Assembly (NCBI GenBank): GCA_030592655.1
Contig: JAUVIQ010000116.1
Location: forward strand, 1 to 9,424
Length of the DNA: 9,424 nucleotides
DNA from: Planctomycetales bacterium
GTDB taxonomy: Bacteria > Planctomycetota > Phycisphaerae > SM23-33
Direction: 5' to 3'
Below are positions 1-5,971 of this stretch, in pieces (the first letter of the stretch is position 1; every line of letters starts with the position of its first letter). The notes below the pieces were generated by a model that was given only the letters and a program-made list of their open reading frames with translations, was not told the origin of the DNA and did no database searches. The translations under genes were made by a program, and so were the position numbers.

Positions 1-91
1 AGTAAAAAAATATTTCTTTTTTTAATTCTTTCAATTCTCTGTGTCCTCCCCACGGGACGGCGAACAGCCGCCTGTGTCTCTGTGGCGAATT
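1..91. other. Gene-free left edge downstream of carA, with repeat-like sequence
   Basis: No gene is visible. On the carA (minus) strand the stop codon is followed by a CCACAGAGACACAG stretch (plus strand 72-85), and a related CACAGAG word recurs at plus 37-43. Between them is a modest hairpin (GGCGGC at 72-67 pairing with GCCG-T-CC at 61-55, one bulged T, loop TGTTC). No T-run follows the hairpin directly. The outer part is A/T rich, with a T7 run in the carA direction at plus 10-4. It may be the remains of a dispersed intergenic repeat or a weak terminator for carA, but the sequence does not decide. carB, the usual partner, is not visible before the window ends. Confidence 0.35.
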
Positions 92-1270
92 TTATGTTTT
101 CCTCATCAACTCCACAAATCTATCGAACAGATACTGTGCATCGTGTGGGCCTGGGCGGGCTTCCGGGTGATATTGTACGGAGAATATCGGCAGGTGCTTA
201 TGGCGCAGGCCTTCGAGCGTCTGATCGTTCAGATTAATATGTGTGATTTCCACGTCGCCGGTCGGCAGCGAGTCAATATCGACGCAGAACCCGTGATTCT
301 GTACGGTAATTGCCACCTTTCCGGTACGCAGGTCTTTGACCGGGTGATTGGCTCCGTGGTGTCCGAACTTCAGTTTATAGGTTTTTCCGCCAAGCGCCAA
401 TGCGAGTATCTGTTGGCCCAGGCATATTCCGAATATCGGCAGCGGTTTTTTTCCGGGCGGATTTTCGATCAACTTGCGGACGGTCTTGATTACGTCGGTT
501 ACTGGTTCCGGGTCGCCGGGGCCGTTGGATAGCATCAGCCCGTCAGGGGTCATCTCGGCTATCTGCTCGGCGCTGGTCGATGCCGGAACGACCGTTACCT
601 CGCATCCTGCTGAAACGAGATGGTTGAGGATTCCGTACTTGACGCCGCAGTCCAGCACGACCACATGAAATACTGGTGGCACAGGTTTGCAACCTGTGCT
701 GTCTCTGCCATGTACAGGTTGCAAACCTGTGCTACCGTTCCATTGATAAATTTTTTCGCAGGTAACTGTTTCCGCCAGGTTTCGTCCTTCCAGCGACGGC
801 GAGGCTTTTGCCTTGGCTACCAGTGAATCGGCGTTGAGGTCTTCAGTGCTGAGCACGGCCTTCATTGCTCCTGCCGTTCGCAGGCGTCTGGTCAGTTCCC
901 GCGTGTCGATGCCCTCGATTCCCAACACGCCATGATCGCGCAGGTAGGCGTCCAGGTTCGTTTCCGACCGGAAGTTGCTGGTGATTCGGGACAATTCCTT
1001 TACTACGAATCCCTCCAGCCAGAGGCTTCGGCTTTCGGCGTCGTCGGCGTTGACGCCGTAGTTGCCGATGAGCGGATACGTCATTGCCACGATCTGTCCG
1101 CGATATGACGGGTCGGTCAACACCTCCTGGTAGCCTGTCATCGAAGTATTGAAAACCACTTCGCCGGACCGTTCACCGGTTGCCCCGAAGGCGGCGCCTT
1201 CAAAAATCGTTCCGTCTTCCAGCGCCAGTATGGCGGGCCTGTTTGTTCGATTTTTCGCTCGTTCGTTCAT
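92..1270 (-). CDS. carA: Carbamoyl-phosphate synthase small (glutamine amidotransferase) subunit
   Basis: CarA hydrolyses glutamine and channels ammonia to CarB, which makes carbamoyl phosphate for pyrimidines and arginine in the cytoplasm. The predicted protein has 392 residues (E. coli CarA has 382). The N-terminal domain carries the family signature LALEDGTIFEGAAFGATG, followed by GEVVFNTSMTGYQE and LTDPSYRGQIV. The C-terminal class I glutaminase domain has the nucleophile in GICLGQQ (C283) and the catalytic pair in QYHPEARPG (H368, E370). The ATG at 1270 was chosen because it leaves about ten residues before the conserved core. A TTG at 1342 in the same frame has a weak GGA upstream but would add 24 residues with no family resemblance; neither start has a good Shine-Dalgarno. 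Oddity: residues about 179-199, in the linker between the two domains, are encoded by a paired palindromic repeat (675-736). The gene is transcribed divergently from the zinc-ribbon gene. Confidence 0.95.
   Translation of the reverse strand: MNERAKNRTNRPAILALEDGTIFEGAAFGATGERSGEVVFNTSMTGYQEVLTDPSYRGQIVAMTYPLIGNYGVNADDAESRSLWLEGFVVKELSRITSNFRSETNLDAYLRDHGVLGIEGIDTRELTRRLRTAGAMKAVLSTEDLNADSLVAKAKASPSLEGRNLAETVTCEKIYQWNGSTGLQPVHGRDSTGCKPVPPVFHVVVLDCGVKYGILNHLVSAGCEVTVVPASTSAEQIAEMTPDGLMLSNGPGDPEPVTDVIKTVRKLIENPPGKKPLPIFGICLGQQILALALGGKTYKLKFGHHGANHPVKDLRTGKVAITVQNHGFCVDIDSLPTGDVEITHINLNDQTLEGLRHKHLPIFSVQYHPEARPGPHDAQYLFDRFVELMRKT
675..736. repeat. Paired-palindrome repeat inserted in frame within carA
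   Basis: Two 23-base arms, 675-697 and 714-736, are inverted copies of each other: 22 of 23 positions are Watson-Crick pairs and the remaining one (678/733) is a G-T wobble. The loop is 16 bases (698-713). Each arm is also nearly a palindrome by itself: 679-687 (GCACAGGTT) pairs perfectly with 691-699 (AACCTGTGC) across a TGC loop. The ends read GGTGGC and GCTACC. On the carA strand the element is fully open and encodes two similar peptides, STGLQPV and STGCKPV, joined by HGRD. It lies where E. coli CarA has a non-conserved linker, just before the FHVVVLDCG strand that begins the glutaminase domain. The same architecture recurs at 7494-7543. Insertion as a mobile or miniature element is inferred from structure. 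Confidence 0.8.
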
Positions 1271-1365
1271 TTTACAGTCTGTATCGTTTCGTGATCCGTT
1301 TGTCGAAAGAGTAAGTTTAGTATCTTTGTGTTCGCGGGACAATTATTTCCGGTAAGATAATTATT

Positions 1366-1405
1366 TCAAGATAACTTGATTTTTCCATTCTTCCGATGGC
1401 ATAAT
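1366..1405 (+). promoter_or_regulatory. Probable promoter of the zinc-ribbon/rnhA/dnaG cluster, with an inverted repeat
   Basis: A sigma-70-like pair is visible: TTGATT (1376-1381) and CATAAT (1400-1405) separated by 18 bases, giving a leader of about 30 bases before the ATG at 1443. The inverted repeat TCAAG-ATAA-CTTGA (1366-1379) overlaps the -35 box, and AAGATAA occurs twice (1354-1360, 1368-1374), so a regulator could bind here between the divergent genes. The operator idea is weak. I could not identify a convincing promoter for carA on the other strand. Confidence 0.45.
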
Positions 1406-1424
1406 GAATAACTCGGTTGATAAT

Positions 1425-1434
1425 AGAAGAGGAG
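1425..1434 (+). promoter_or_regulatory. Ribosome binding site that fixes the zinc-ribbon gene start at 1443
   Basis: AGAAGAGGAG ends 8 bases before the ATG at 1443. This is the best Shine-Dalgarno in the first half of the window. It argues against the in-frame ATG at 1404, which lies inside the predicted -10 box and has no such site. Confidence 0.75.
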
Positions 1435-1442
1435 TGCAGTGT

Positions 1443-2192
1443 ATGGGAAATACGCTGGAGGCGATGTTTGCCCTTCAGGCAATTGAGCGTCAACTCGCTG
1501 ATATTCGCGGGCAGTTGAGCAGTAGCAATGCGGCTGTGAGCGCTCAGCAGAGGCGGGTTGACGAGTTGCATCAGCGACGCCAGTCGCTTCATGATGAGGT
1601 TCTTGCTCATCAGAAAGACGCCGGCGGCGTCGAACTGGAACTGAAGGCCAGGGAAGAAGAAGTCAACAAACTCCGCGCGATTCTTAACTCCACCAAGACC
1701 AACAAGGAATACGCCGCGATCCTGACGCAGCTCAACACCCTCAAGGCCGATAACTCCAAACTTGAAGACCGCGCCTTGGAACTGATGCAGGAAGTTGATC
1801 AGACTCACGCCCAGGCGGGCCAAGTCGAAGAGCAGATTTCCCAGGCGGAAAAACTTTTCGAGCAGATCAAACAGACTTCGTCCGAGGAAACAACCAGGCT
1901 TCGGACAATTCTCGATGACCTTCAGGCGAAGCGGGATTCCGCCGCCCAAGCCGTTCCTGATAAGGCGCTCAAAATTTTCGACCGTATCGCCGCCCTCAGG
2001 GACGGGGATGTAATGGCGGGAATTGAGGTTCTCGGTAAAAAACCTCCGTACCACTACATCTGCGGCGGGTGTAATATGTCCCTCACTGCCGAGCACGCCA
2101 ACGCGCTGCGAACGCGGGATGAAATCCGCTTCTGCGACTGCTGCGGAAGGATTCTGTACCTCCAGAAACCCGAATCGGTTCAACAGGTCTGA
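1443..2192 (+). CDS. Coiled-coil protein with C-terminal C4 zinc ribbon (COG1579 / zf-RING_7 type)
   Basis: This is a 249-residue soluble protein with no signal peptide. Residues about 10-175 are a long, charged, heptad-rich helical region (many Gln, Glu, Leu and Lys), read as an antiparallel coiled-coil hairpin; it contains the motif STKTNKEYAAI, like the family's conserved 'T..KEY.A' segment. The C-terminus holds a four-cysteine zinc site: C207-GG-C210 and C231-DC-C234, with an extra C233. Relatives include Chlamydia CT398, Helicobacter HP0958/FlgZ and mycobacterial Rv2229c. Family members have been tied to secretion or flagellar regulation in some species, but no general function is established. 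The gene is first in a cluster, 38 bases before the RNase HI start. From memory, COG1579 genes also adjoin RNase HI genes in mycobacteria (Rv2229c-Rv2228c), so a nucleic-acid role is plausible but inferred. Confidence 0.88.
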   Translation: MGNTLEAMFALQAIERQLADIRGQLSSSNAAVSAQQRRVDELHQRRQSLHDEVLAHQKDAGGVELELKAREEEVNKLRAILNSTKTNKEYAAILTQLNTLKADNSKLEDRALELMQEVDQTHAQAGQVEEQISQAEKLFEQIKQTSSEETTRLRTILDDLQAKRDSAAQAVPDKALKIFDRIAALRDGDVMAGIEVLGKKPPYHYICGGCNMSLTAEHANALRTRDEIRFCDCCGRILYLQKPESVQQV

Positions 2193-2230
2193 TCCCCAGG
2201 ACCTTGTCCCTTTGTCGATTTCGGATTAAA

Positions 2231-2674
2231 ATGATGAATAAAAAAGCACTTATGGTTTTGATCAACATCGACGGCGGGGCACGCGGTAATCCGGGTCCCG
2301 CCGGTGCGGGCGTCGTCATTAAAACCGCCGACGACGGAACGGTCATTTTTGAGGGCGGATTCTTCCTCGGCAAGGCGACCAACAACGTCGCCGAGTATCA
2401 TGGTCTGCTCGAAGCCCTGACTGCCGCCGATAAACTCCAAGCCGATTCCGTCGAAGTCTTCAGCGATTCGGAACTGCTCGTCCGCCAGATGAACGGGCAA
2501 TATCGCGTCAAAAACTCCGGGCTTAAACCGCTGTACGAACGGGCCCGTCGCCTTAAGGGAAAATTCACCAGTTTCACCATCAGCCACGTCCGGCGCGAAG
2601 AAAACAAGGCCGCCGACAAACTCGTCAACCAGGCAATCAACCTCAAACACAACGTCGAAGATGCAGCCAATTGA
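2231..2674 (+). CDS. rnhA: Ribonuclease HI family protein
   Basis: RNase HI cleaves the RNA strand of RNA:DNA hybrids (primers, R-loops) using two metal ions. The 147-residue protein is a single RNase H fold with all four acidic catalytic residues: D14 in NIDGGARGNPG, E55 in NNVAEYHGLLEAL, D79 in VEVFSDSELLV and D129 in ENKAADKLV; H119 precedes the last one. The GGARGNPG and AEYHGLL motifs resemble the short RNase HI subgroup seen in YpdQ and the N-terminal part of Rv2228c more than E. coli RnhA. No separate hybrid-binding domain is present. The start is uncertain: ATG 2231 is used, while ATG 2234 and 2252 are also possible, and a TTG at 2204 is less likely; upstream Shine-Dalgarno signals are weak. 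The stop codon falls inside a 7-base tandem repeat, so the last residue comes from the repeat. Its place just before dnaG suits primer turnover. Confidence 0.92.
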   Translation: MMNKKALMVLINIDGGARGNPGPAGAGVVIKTADDGTVIFEGGFFLGKATNNVAEYHGLLEALTAADKLQADSVEVFSDSELLVRQMNGQYRVKNSGLKPLYERARRLKGKFTSFTISHVRREENKAADKLVNQAINLKHNVEDAAN

Positions 2675-2702
2675 CAATTGGCAATTGACAATTGACAATT
2701 AA
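2668..2702. repeat. Five tandem CAATTGA-type 7-base units at the rnhA/dnaG junction
   Basis: Units start at 2668, 2675, 2682, 2689 and 2696: CAATTGA, CAATTGG, CAATTGA, CAATTGA, CAATTAA. Each of the first four contains the palindrome CAATTG. The run supplies the RNase HI stop codon (TGA 2672-2674) and ends 5 bases before the dnaG ATG, so it occupies the place where a dnaG ribosome binding site would be. No GGAG-like site is present. Similar AATTGAC runs are, from memory, common between genes in planctomycete-like genomes. Confidence 0.85.
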
Positions 2703-2707
2703 CGACG

Positions 2708-4513
2708 ATGGCGCGTTTTTCTGAAAGATTCGTGAGTCAGGTTCAGCAGGCCACCGACATTGTCGATGTGGTAGGCCAATACGTTGCGCTCAAGAAACGG
2801 GGCAAAGAGTTCGTCGGGCTTTGCCCGTTCCACGACGACAACCGCCCGAGCATGTACGTCTCGCCGGCCAAGCAGATTTACAAATGCTTCGCATGCGGGG
2901 CCGGTGGGAGCGTCTTTCAGTTCCTGATGGGCATCCAGAAGGTAACGTTTCCCGAAGCAATCCGTCAACTGGCAGAGCAGGCCGGTATCCCCGTTCCGCA
3001 GGATCAGTCGCCGCAAAAAGCCGACCGGGATTTGTCGGCAGAGACGCTGGTGAAACTTACGACGTTCGCAGCACGCTTTTTCCGGGACAGGCTTATCGGA
3101 AGCGAAGGCTCCGCCGCTCTGGAGTACGCCCATAGCCGGAAACTCACCGACGAATCGATCAAAAAGTTCGGGATTGGATATGCGCCGGACTCGTGGGAAG
3201 CATTGCGTTCCGCCGCCATCGGAGCCGGATTTACCGACAGGCAGTTGACGGCCGCCGGCCTGGTCGTTCAGCGCGATGACGGCTCGACTTACGACCGCTT
3301 TCGCAACCGCCTGATATTCCCGATTATCGACATTGCCGGGCGTGTAATCGCCTTCGGCGGACGGGCATTGTCAGCCGACGAACGCGCAAAATACCTCAAT
3401 AGCCCGGAAACCGCATTGTTCGATAAATCCGCCAATCTTTACGGGCTGAACTGGTCGCATCGCGCCATCACAGCCGCCGGCCAAGCCGTCGTCGTTGAGG
3501 GGTATCTCGACGCCCTGATGCTCATTCAGGAAGGCGTCGGAAACGTAGCAGCCACGCTCGGCACTTCGTTGACGGAGCGGCACGTTCGCCTTTTGGGTCG
3601 GTATGCCCGCGAGGCGGTTTTGGTCTTCGACGCCGATGTTGCCGGTCAGTCAGCGGCTGAACGGGCGATTGAGATATTTCTCGCCCAGCGGCTTCACGTC
3701 CGCGTCGTAACCGTTCCGCAGGAGCAGATTGCAGGCCAATCCGTCAAAGACCCGTGCGATTACGTTCTCGCCGCCGGGGCAGACGCCTTGCGGAAACTCC
3801 TTGCCGATGCGCCCGACGCCCTCCAGTATGCCTGGAACCGACGGTCGGACGCATATCGCAATGCCGACACGCTCCCGCAAAAACGCGAGATCATTGAGGA
3901 TTTCCTCCGCCTGGTGGTCGCGTCGTCCGCCTATGGCTCTATCGACGCGCTTCGGGAGGGGCTTGTAGTCGGGCAGGTCTCCGAGATGGTCGGACTTTCG
4001 CCGGCAGAGGTTGCCGAGCAGATGCGTCGTCTTGCCCGTCGGATTCGCCGCTCCGGAAGACCTTCGGAGCAGGACGATACGGACCAGACGGATGTCGCAA
4101 CCGTCCGTGCGGAAAAATGGTTGCTGGGCGCTCTGATTAACGCACCTGAACTTTTCGAATCCGTCCGCGACAGTATCACCCCGGATATGTTCGCCGAGCC
4201 GATGCTGAGGAGTGTGGCTGAACATCTCTGGCGATTGGCCGGCGAATCCAGGCTTGAGATGACAGCCCTTCTGATGGCGTCCGAATCCGAGCAGTGGGGA
4301 AGGGTCGTTACGGACCTTCAATCGTCCAGCGAGAATCACGGTAATTATGAGCAGACTCTCGCCGATGCCGCCGAGGTTCTTCTCCGTTCTCACCGGCTTG
4401 AGGAGATACGCCAACTCAAATCCGGCGCCGGTACCGATCGGAATGACCTTTTGCGGAAAATCTCCGAAGAAGGCCTGAAACCCGACCCTCGACGCAGGCC
4501 TAAAATACGATAA
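2708..4513 (+). CDS. dnaG: DNA primase DnaG
   Basis: DnaG makes the RNA primers for lagging-strand synthesis and works with the DnaB helicase at the replication fork. At 601 residues it has the normal length and domain order. The N-terminal CHC2 zinc domain has C39 and H42 in LCPFHDD and C60 and C63 in YKCFACGAGG. The central RNA polymerase core includes FGIGYAPDSW, FRNRLIFPI and FGGRAL. The TOPRIM domain has E264 in VVEGYLDAL and the metal-binding pair D308/D310 in LVFDADVAG. A helical C-terminal region (about 440-590) fits a DnaB-binding domain. The ATG at 2708 gives the standard family N-terminus (FSERFVSQVQQATDIVDVV). No Shine-Dalgarno is seen because a tandem repeat fills the upstream space. 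The gene is third in the cluster, 33 bases after rnhA. Neither rpsU nor rpoD, frequent dnaG neighbours, is adjacent. Confidence 0.97.
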   Translation: MARFSERFVSQVQQATDIVDVVGQYVALKKRGKEFVGLCPFHDDNRPSMYVSPAKQIYKCFACGAGGSVFQFLMGIQKVTFPEAIRQLAEQAGIPVPQDQSPQKADRDLSAETLVKLTTFAARFFRDRLIGSEGSAALEYAHSRKLTDESIKKFGIGYAPDSWEALRSAAIGAGFTDRQLTAAGLVVQRDDGSTYDRFRNRLIFPIIDIAGRVIAFGGRALSADERAKYLNSPETALFDKSANLYGLNWSHRAITAAGQAVVVEGYLDALMLIQEGVGNVAATLGTSLTERHVRLLGRYAREAVLVFDADVAGQSAAERAIEIFLAQRLHVRVVTVPQEQIAGQSVKDPCDYVLAAGADALRKLLADAPDALQYAWNRRSDAYRNADTLPQKREIIEDFLRLVVASSAYGSIDALREGLVVGQVSEMVGLSPAEVAEQMRRLARRIRRSGRPSEQDDTDQTDVATVRAEKWLLGALINAPELFESVRDSITPDMFAEPMLRSVAEHLWRLAGESRLEMTALLMASESEQWGRVVTDLQSSSENHGNYEQTLADAAEVLLRSHRLEEIRQLKSGAGTDRNDLLRKISEEGLKPDPRRRPKIR

Positions 4514-4558
4514 TCTCATCCTTGATACGTTGACACCGGAATCTTTCGGTCCGTAGTA

Positions 4559-4580
4559 CCCACGCAACGCAGTGCGTGGG
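4559..4580. repeat. Single GC-rich palindrome downstream of dnaG
   Basis: CCCACGCA (4559-4566) and TGCGTGGG (4573-4580) form a perfect 8-base stem around ACGCAG. It is flanked by GTA on the left (4556-4558) and GCGTAG on the right, faintly like the GTA...TAC ends of the two paired-palindrome elements. It may be a half-element or an independent hairpin. It could slow transcription after dnaG, but there is no T-run. Confidence 0.6.
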
Positions 4581-4629
4581 CGTAGTCGGTGGGGCTTGGG
4601 TATGTCGTCGAAAAACGGAGAAAATTTTC

Positions 4630-4658
4630 TACATTATTTCGCTGGATTGTAGTACAAT
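4630..4658 (+). promoter_or_regulatory. Possible promoter of the exported TPR/metallopeptidase pair
   Basis: TACAAT (4653-4658) is a good -10 box. The matching -35 position 17 bases upstream reads TACATT (4630-4635), a poor match. A perfect 12-base palindrome (4619-4630) abuts it and could be an operator. The context supports it: this is the only A/T-rich stretch before a gene that begins after a 195-base gap. Confidence 0.4.
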
Positions 4659-4695
4659 AATCATAGTTCTCTTGAGACGGTAGCGATTATTGTTC

Positions 4696-4702
4696 AGTGG
4701 AG
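4696..4702 (+). promoter_or_regulatory. Ribosome binding site that fixes the start at 4709
   Basis: AGTGGAG lies 6 bases before ATG 4709. An in-frame GTG at 4697 overlaps this site and is therefore unlikely to be the start. Confidence 0.65.
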
Positions 4703-4708
4703 TGTGCC

Positions 4709-5971
4709 ATGAGACGGATTGCTGCAGTATTGCTTGTCGTTGCGGCATTATCCGGCTTGTCTTTCGGCGACACGGTTGTCCTGAAAGACGGTCGGGTTTT
4801 CGAGGGAACCGTTATCGAGTCCGACGGGAAAATACTCGTCGAGATGGACTATGGTACGATCGGTTTTTCACCCTCGGAAATTGAAAGCATCGAACGAGGA
4901 CCAACTCTCGTCGATCTGCTCGAAACACGCCTTGAGTGCATCAACCGAACAGACCCCGCTTCTCTGTTCGAAGTGGCGGTATGGGCTAAAGATAACAATC
5001 TGGACCACCGGGCGGGAAAAATCATCGAGGAGATTCTGGACCTGGATCCCGACCATAGCGGCGCGCACAAAATGCTCGGCCATGTCCATGCCGACGGTAA
5101 ATGGACGACACTTCCTGACGCTATCCAGCTGGCACAAGGTAAACTGGAGGCAGGTAAGTACGAAACGCTTCTGACCGAACTGCTGCCGGCCATAAAAGAA
5201 GTCCTCAAGGATCCGAAGCGGAAATTGCAGGTGATGCGTATCGAGGCGCACTGCCTGCTGCGAGCAAAGAAGTTTAAACAGGCGAGGGAATGTTTTGAGC
5301 GCCTGAGCCAAAAATCTATCTTACCGGACTCGGTTCGTTACGCCGCCGTTGCGAAAATCCTCAAGGATCATCCGAAGGGAATGTACGTACTTGCCGAAGT
5401 CTATCCGCCCACAGCCATGCTTTTGGGCGCTCCGGTTCCGATAGTCAAGTCCGGTCCCGCCTCGCTGTCCAAACATGAGGTTCTTTCAGCGGCATTGCGT
5501 GATTACGCCAAATCGACCATCAAAGAGGGGCGAACCCTGATGGCCGAAGGTAAAAAGAACGAACTTGTTGAACCGGAAGCCGCCAAAACCAAGTACGCTC
5601 TTGCGAGTAAGCGTTTCGACCAGGCCGACGCCATTGTGCCCAATATCGCTCGTAGTTGGCGGGTCGAGATCGCCCGCCGGCGAATAGCGATGATAACAAA
5701 GGGCATGAACGTCCAAGCCGCTAAATACGACGCCCTCAAGGCGTCGCTCGGCGAGCGCGATATGTCGCCGGCTGCGTATGCGAACCTGATGACCAACATG
5801 TTACGGGCACTCAATCGCGTCCACTCCGACCTGAAGGAAATCCTGAAATTATCCGGGCCTTTCGAGCGGGAACTTGTCCTGGAGATAACCGACGCGACGC
5901 TAAGACTCCAGCGGATCAAGAGCCTCCAGGAGATTATCAGAGATAAACTACGTGAACTGAATGGCAAATAA
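4709..5971 (+). CDS. Exported protein with SH3-like N-terminal domain and TPR-like helices, function unknown
   Basis: The predicted protein has 420 residues. Residues 1-20 form a Sec signal peptide (MRR, hydrophobic core, cleavage after SFG), so it acts outside the cytoplasm. Residues about 21-62 are short alternating beta strands (VVLKDGRVFEGTVIES, KILVEMDYGTIGFSPSEI), typical of a small SH3/LSm-like barrel seen at the N-terminus of many planctomycete exported proteins. Residues about 65-210 are paired helices resembling TPR units, including LDLDPDHSGAHKMLGHV followed by DGKWTT. The C-terminal half (about 260-420) is helical, charged and Lys/Arg rich, with no catalytic motif I recognise. The gene overlaps the next one by 11 bases (5961-5971), which suggests translational coupling and a shared role. 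I do not recognise a named family. A scaffold or substrate-binding partner of the downstream metallopeptidase-like protein is only inference. Confidence 0.85.
   Translation: MRRIAAVLLVVAALSGLSFGDTVVLKDGRVFEGTVIESDGKILVEMDYGTIGFSPSEIESIERGPTLVDLLETRLECINRTDPASLFEVAVWAKDNNLDHRAGKIIEEILDLDPDHSGAHKMLGHVHADGKWTTLPDAIQLAQGKLEAGKYETLLTELLPAIKEVLKDPKRKLQVMRIEAHCLLRAKKFKQARECFERLSQKSILPDSVRYAAVAKILKDHPKGMYVLAEVYPPTAMLLGAPVPIVKSGPASLSKHEVLSAALRDYAKSTIKEGRTLMAEGKKNELVEPEAAKTKYALASKRFDQADAIVPNIARSWRVEIARRRIAMITKGMNVQAAKYDALKASLGERDMSPAAYANLMTNMLRALNRVHSDLKEILKLSGPFERELVLEITDATLRLQRIKSLQEIIRDKLRELNGK

Larger units (their letters stand above)
4514..4708. other. Gene-free gap after dnaG with hairpins and a promoter region
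   Basis: These 195 bases hold no credible gene. In order there is a small hairpin (4535-4540 with 4545-4550, loop ATCT), a GC-rich hairpin (4559-4580), an A/T-rich stretch with a 12-base palindrome AGAAAATTTTCT (4619-4630) and a probable promoter, then the ribosome binding site of the next gene. Neither hairpin is followed by a T-run, so no clear intrinsic terminator for dnaG is seen. Confidence 0.6.

Noticed and set aside
675..736. Reading the carA repeat as a CRISPR fragment or an intrinsic terminator
   Set aside because: There are only two inverted copies, no regular spacers and no T-run, and the sequence is open in the carA frame.
1404..1442. ATG at 1404 as the start of the zinc-ribbon protein
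   Set aside because: It overlaps the predicted -10 box and has no ribosome site, whereas ATG 1443 has a strong one 8 bases upstream.
1317..2183. Long minus-strand frame (288 codons) opposite the zinc-ribbon gene
   Set aside because: It is antisense to a protein with a strong ribosome site and an intact C4 zinc site, and it would overlap the carA control region.
4530..4559. TTGACA at 4530-4535 as a promoter just after dnaG
   Set aside because: The -10 position (TAGTAC) matches poorly, and the TACAAT box at 4653 is nearer the gene.
3650..4567. Long open frame on the minus strand (305 codons) across the dnaG 3' half
   Set aside because: It lies fully antisense to a clear DnaG domain, its product has no recognisable domain, and such frames are expected opposite GC-rich genes.
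4697..4708. GTG at 4697 as the start of the SH3-like/TPR protein
   Set aside because: It overlaps the Shine-Dalgarno of ATG 4709 and would put MECA before a normal signal peptide.
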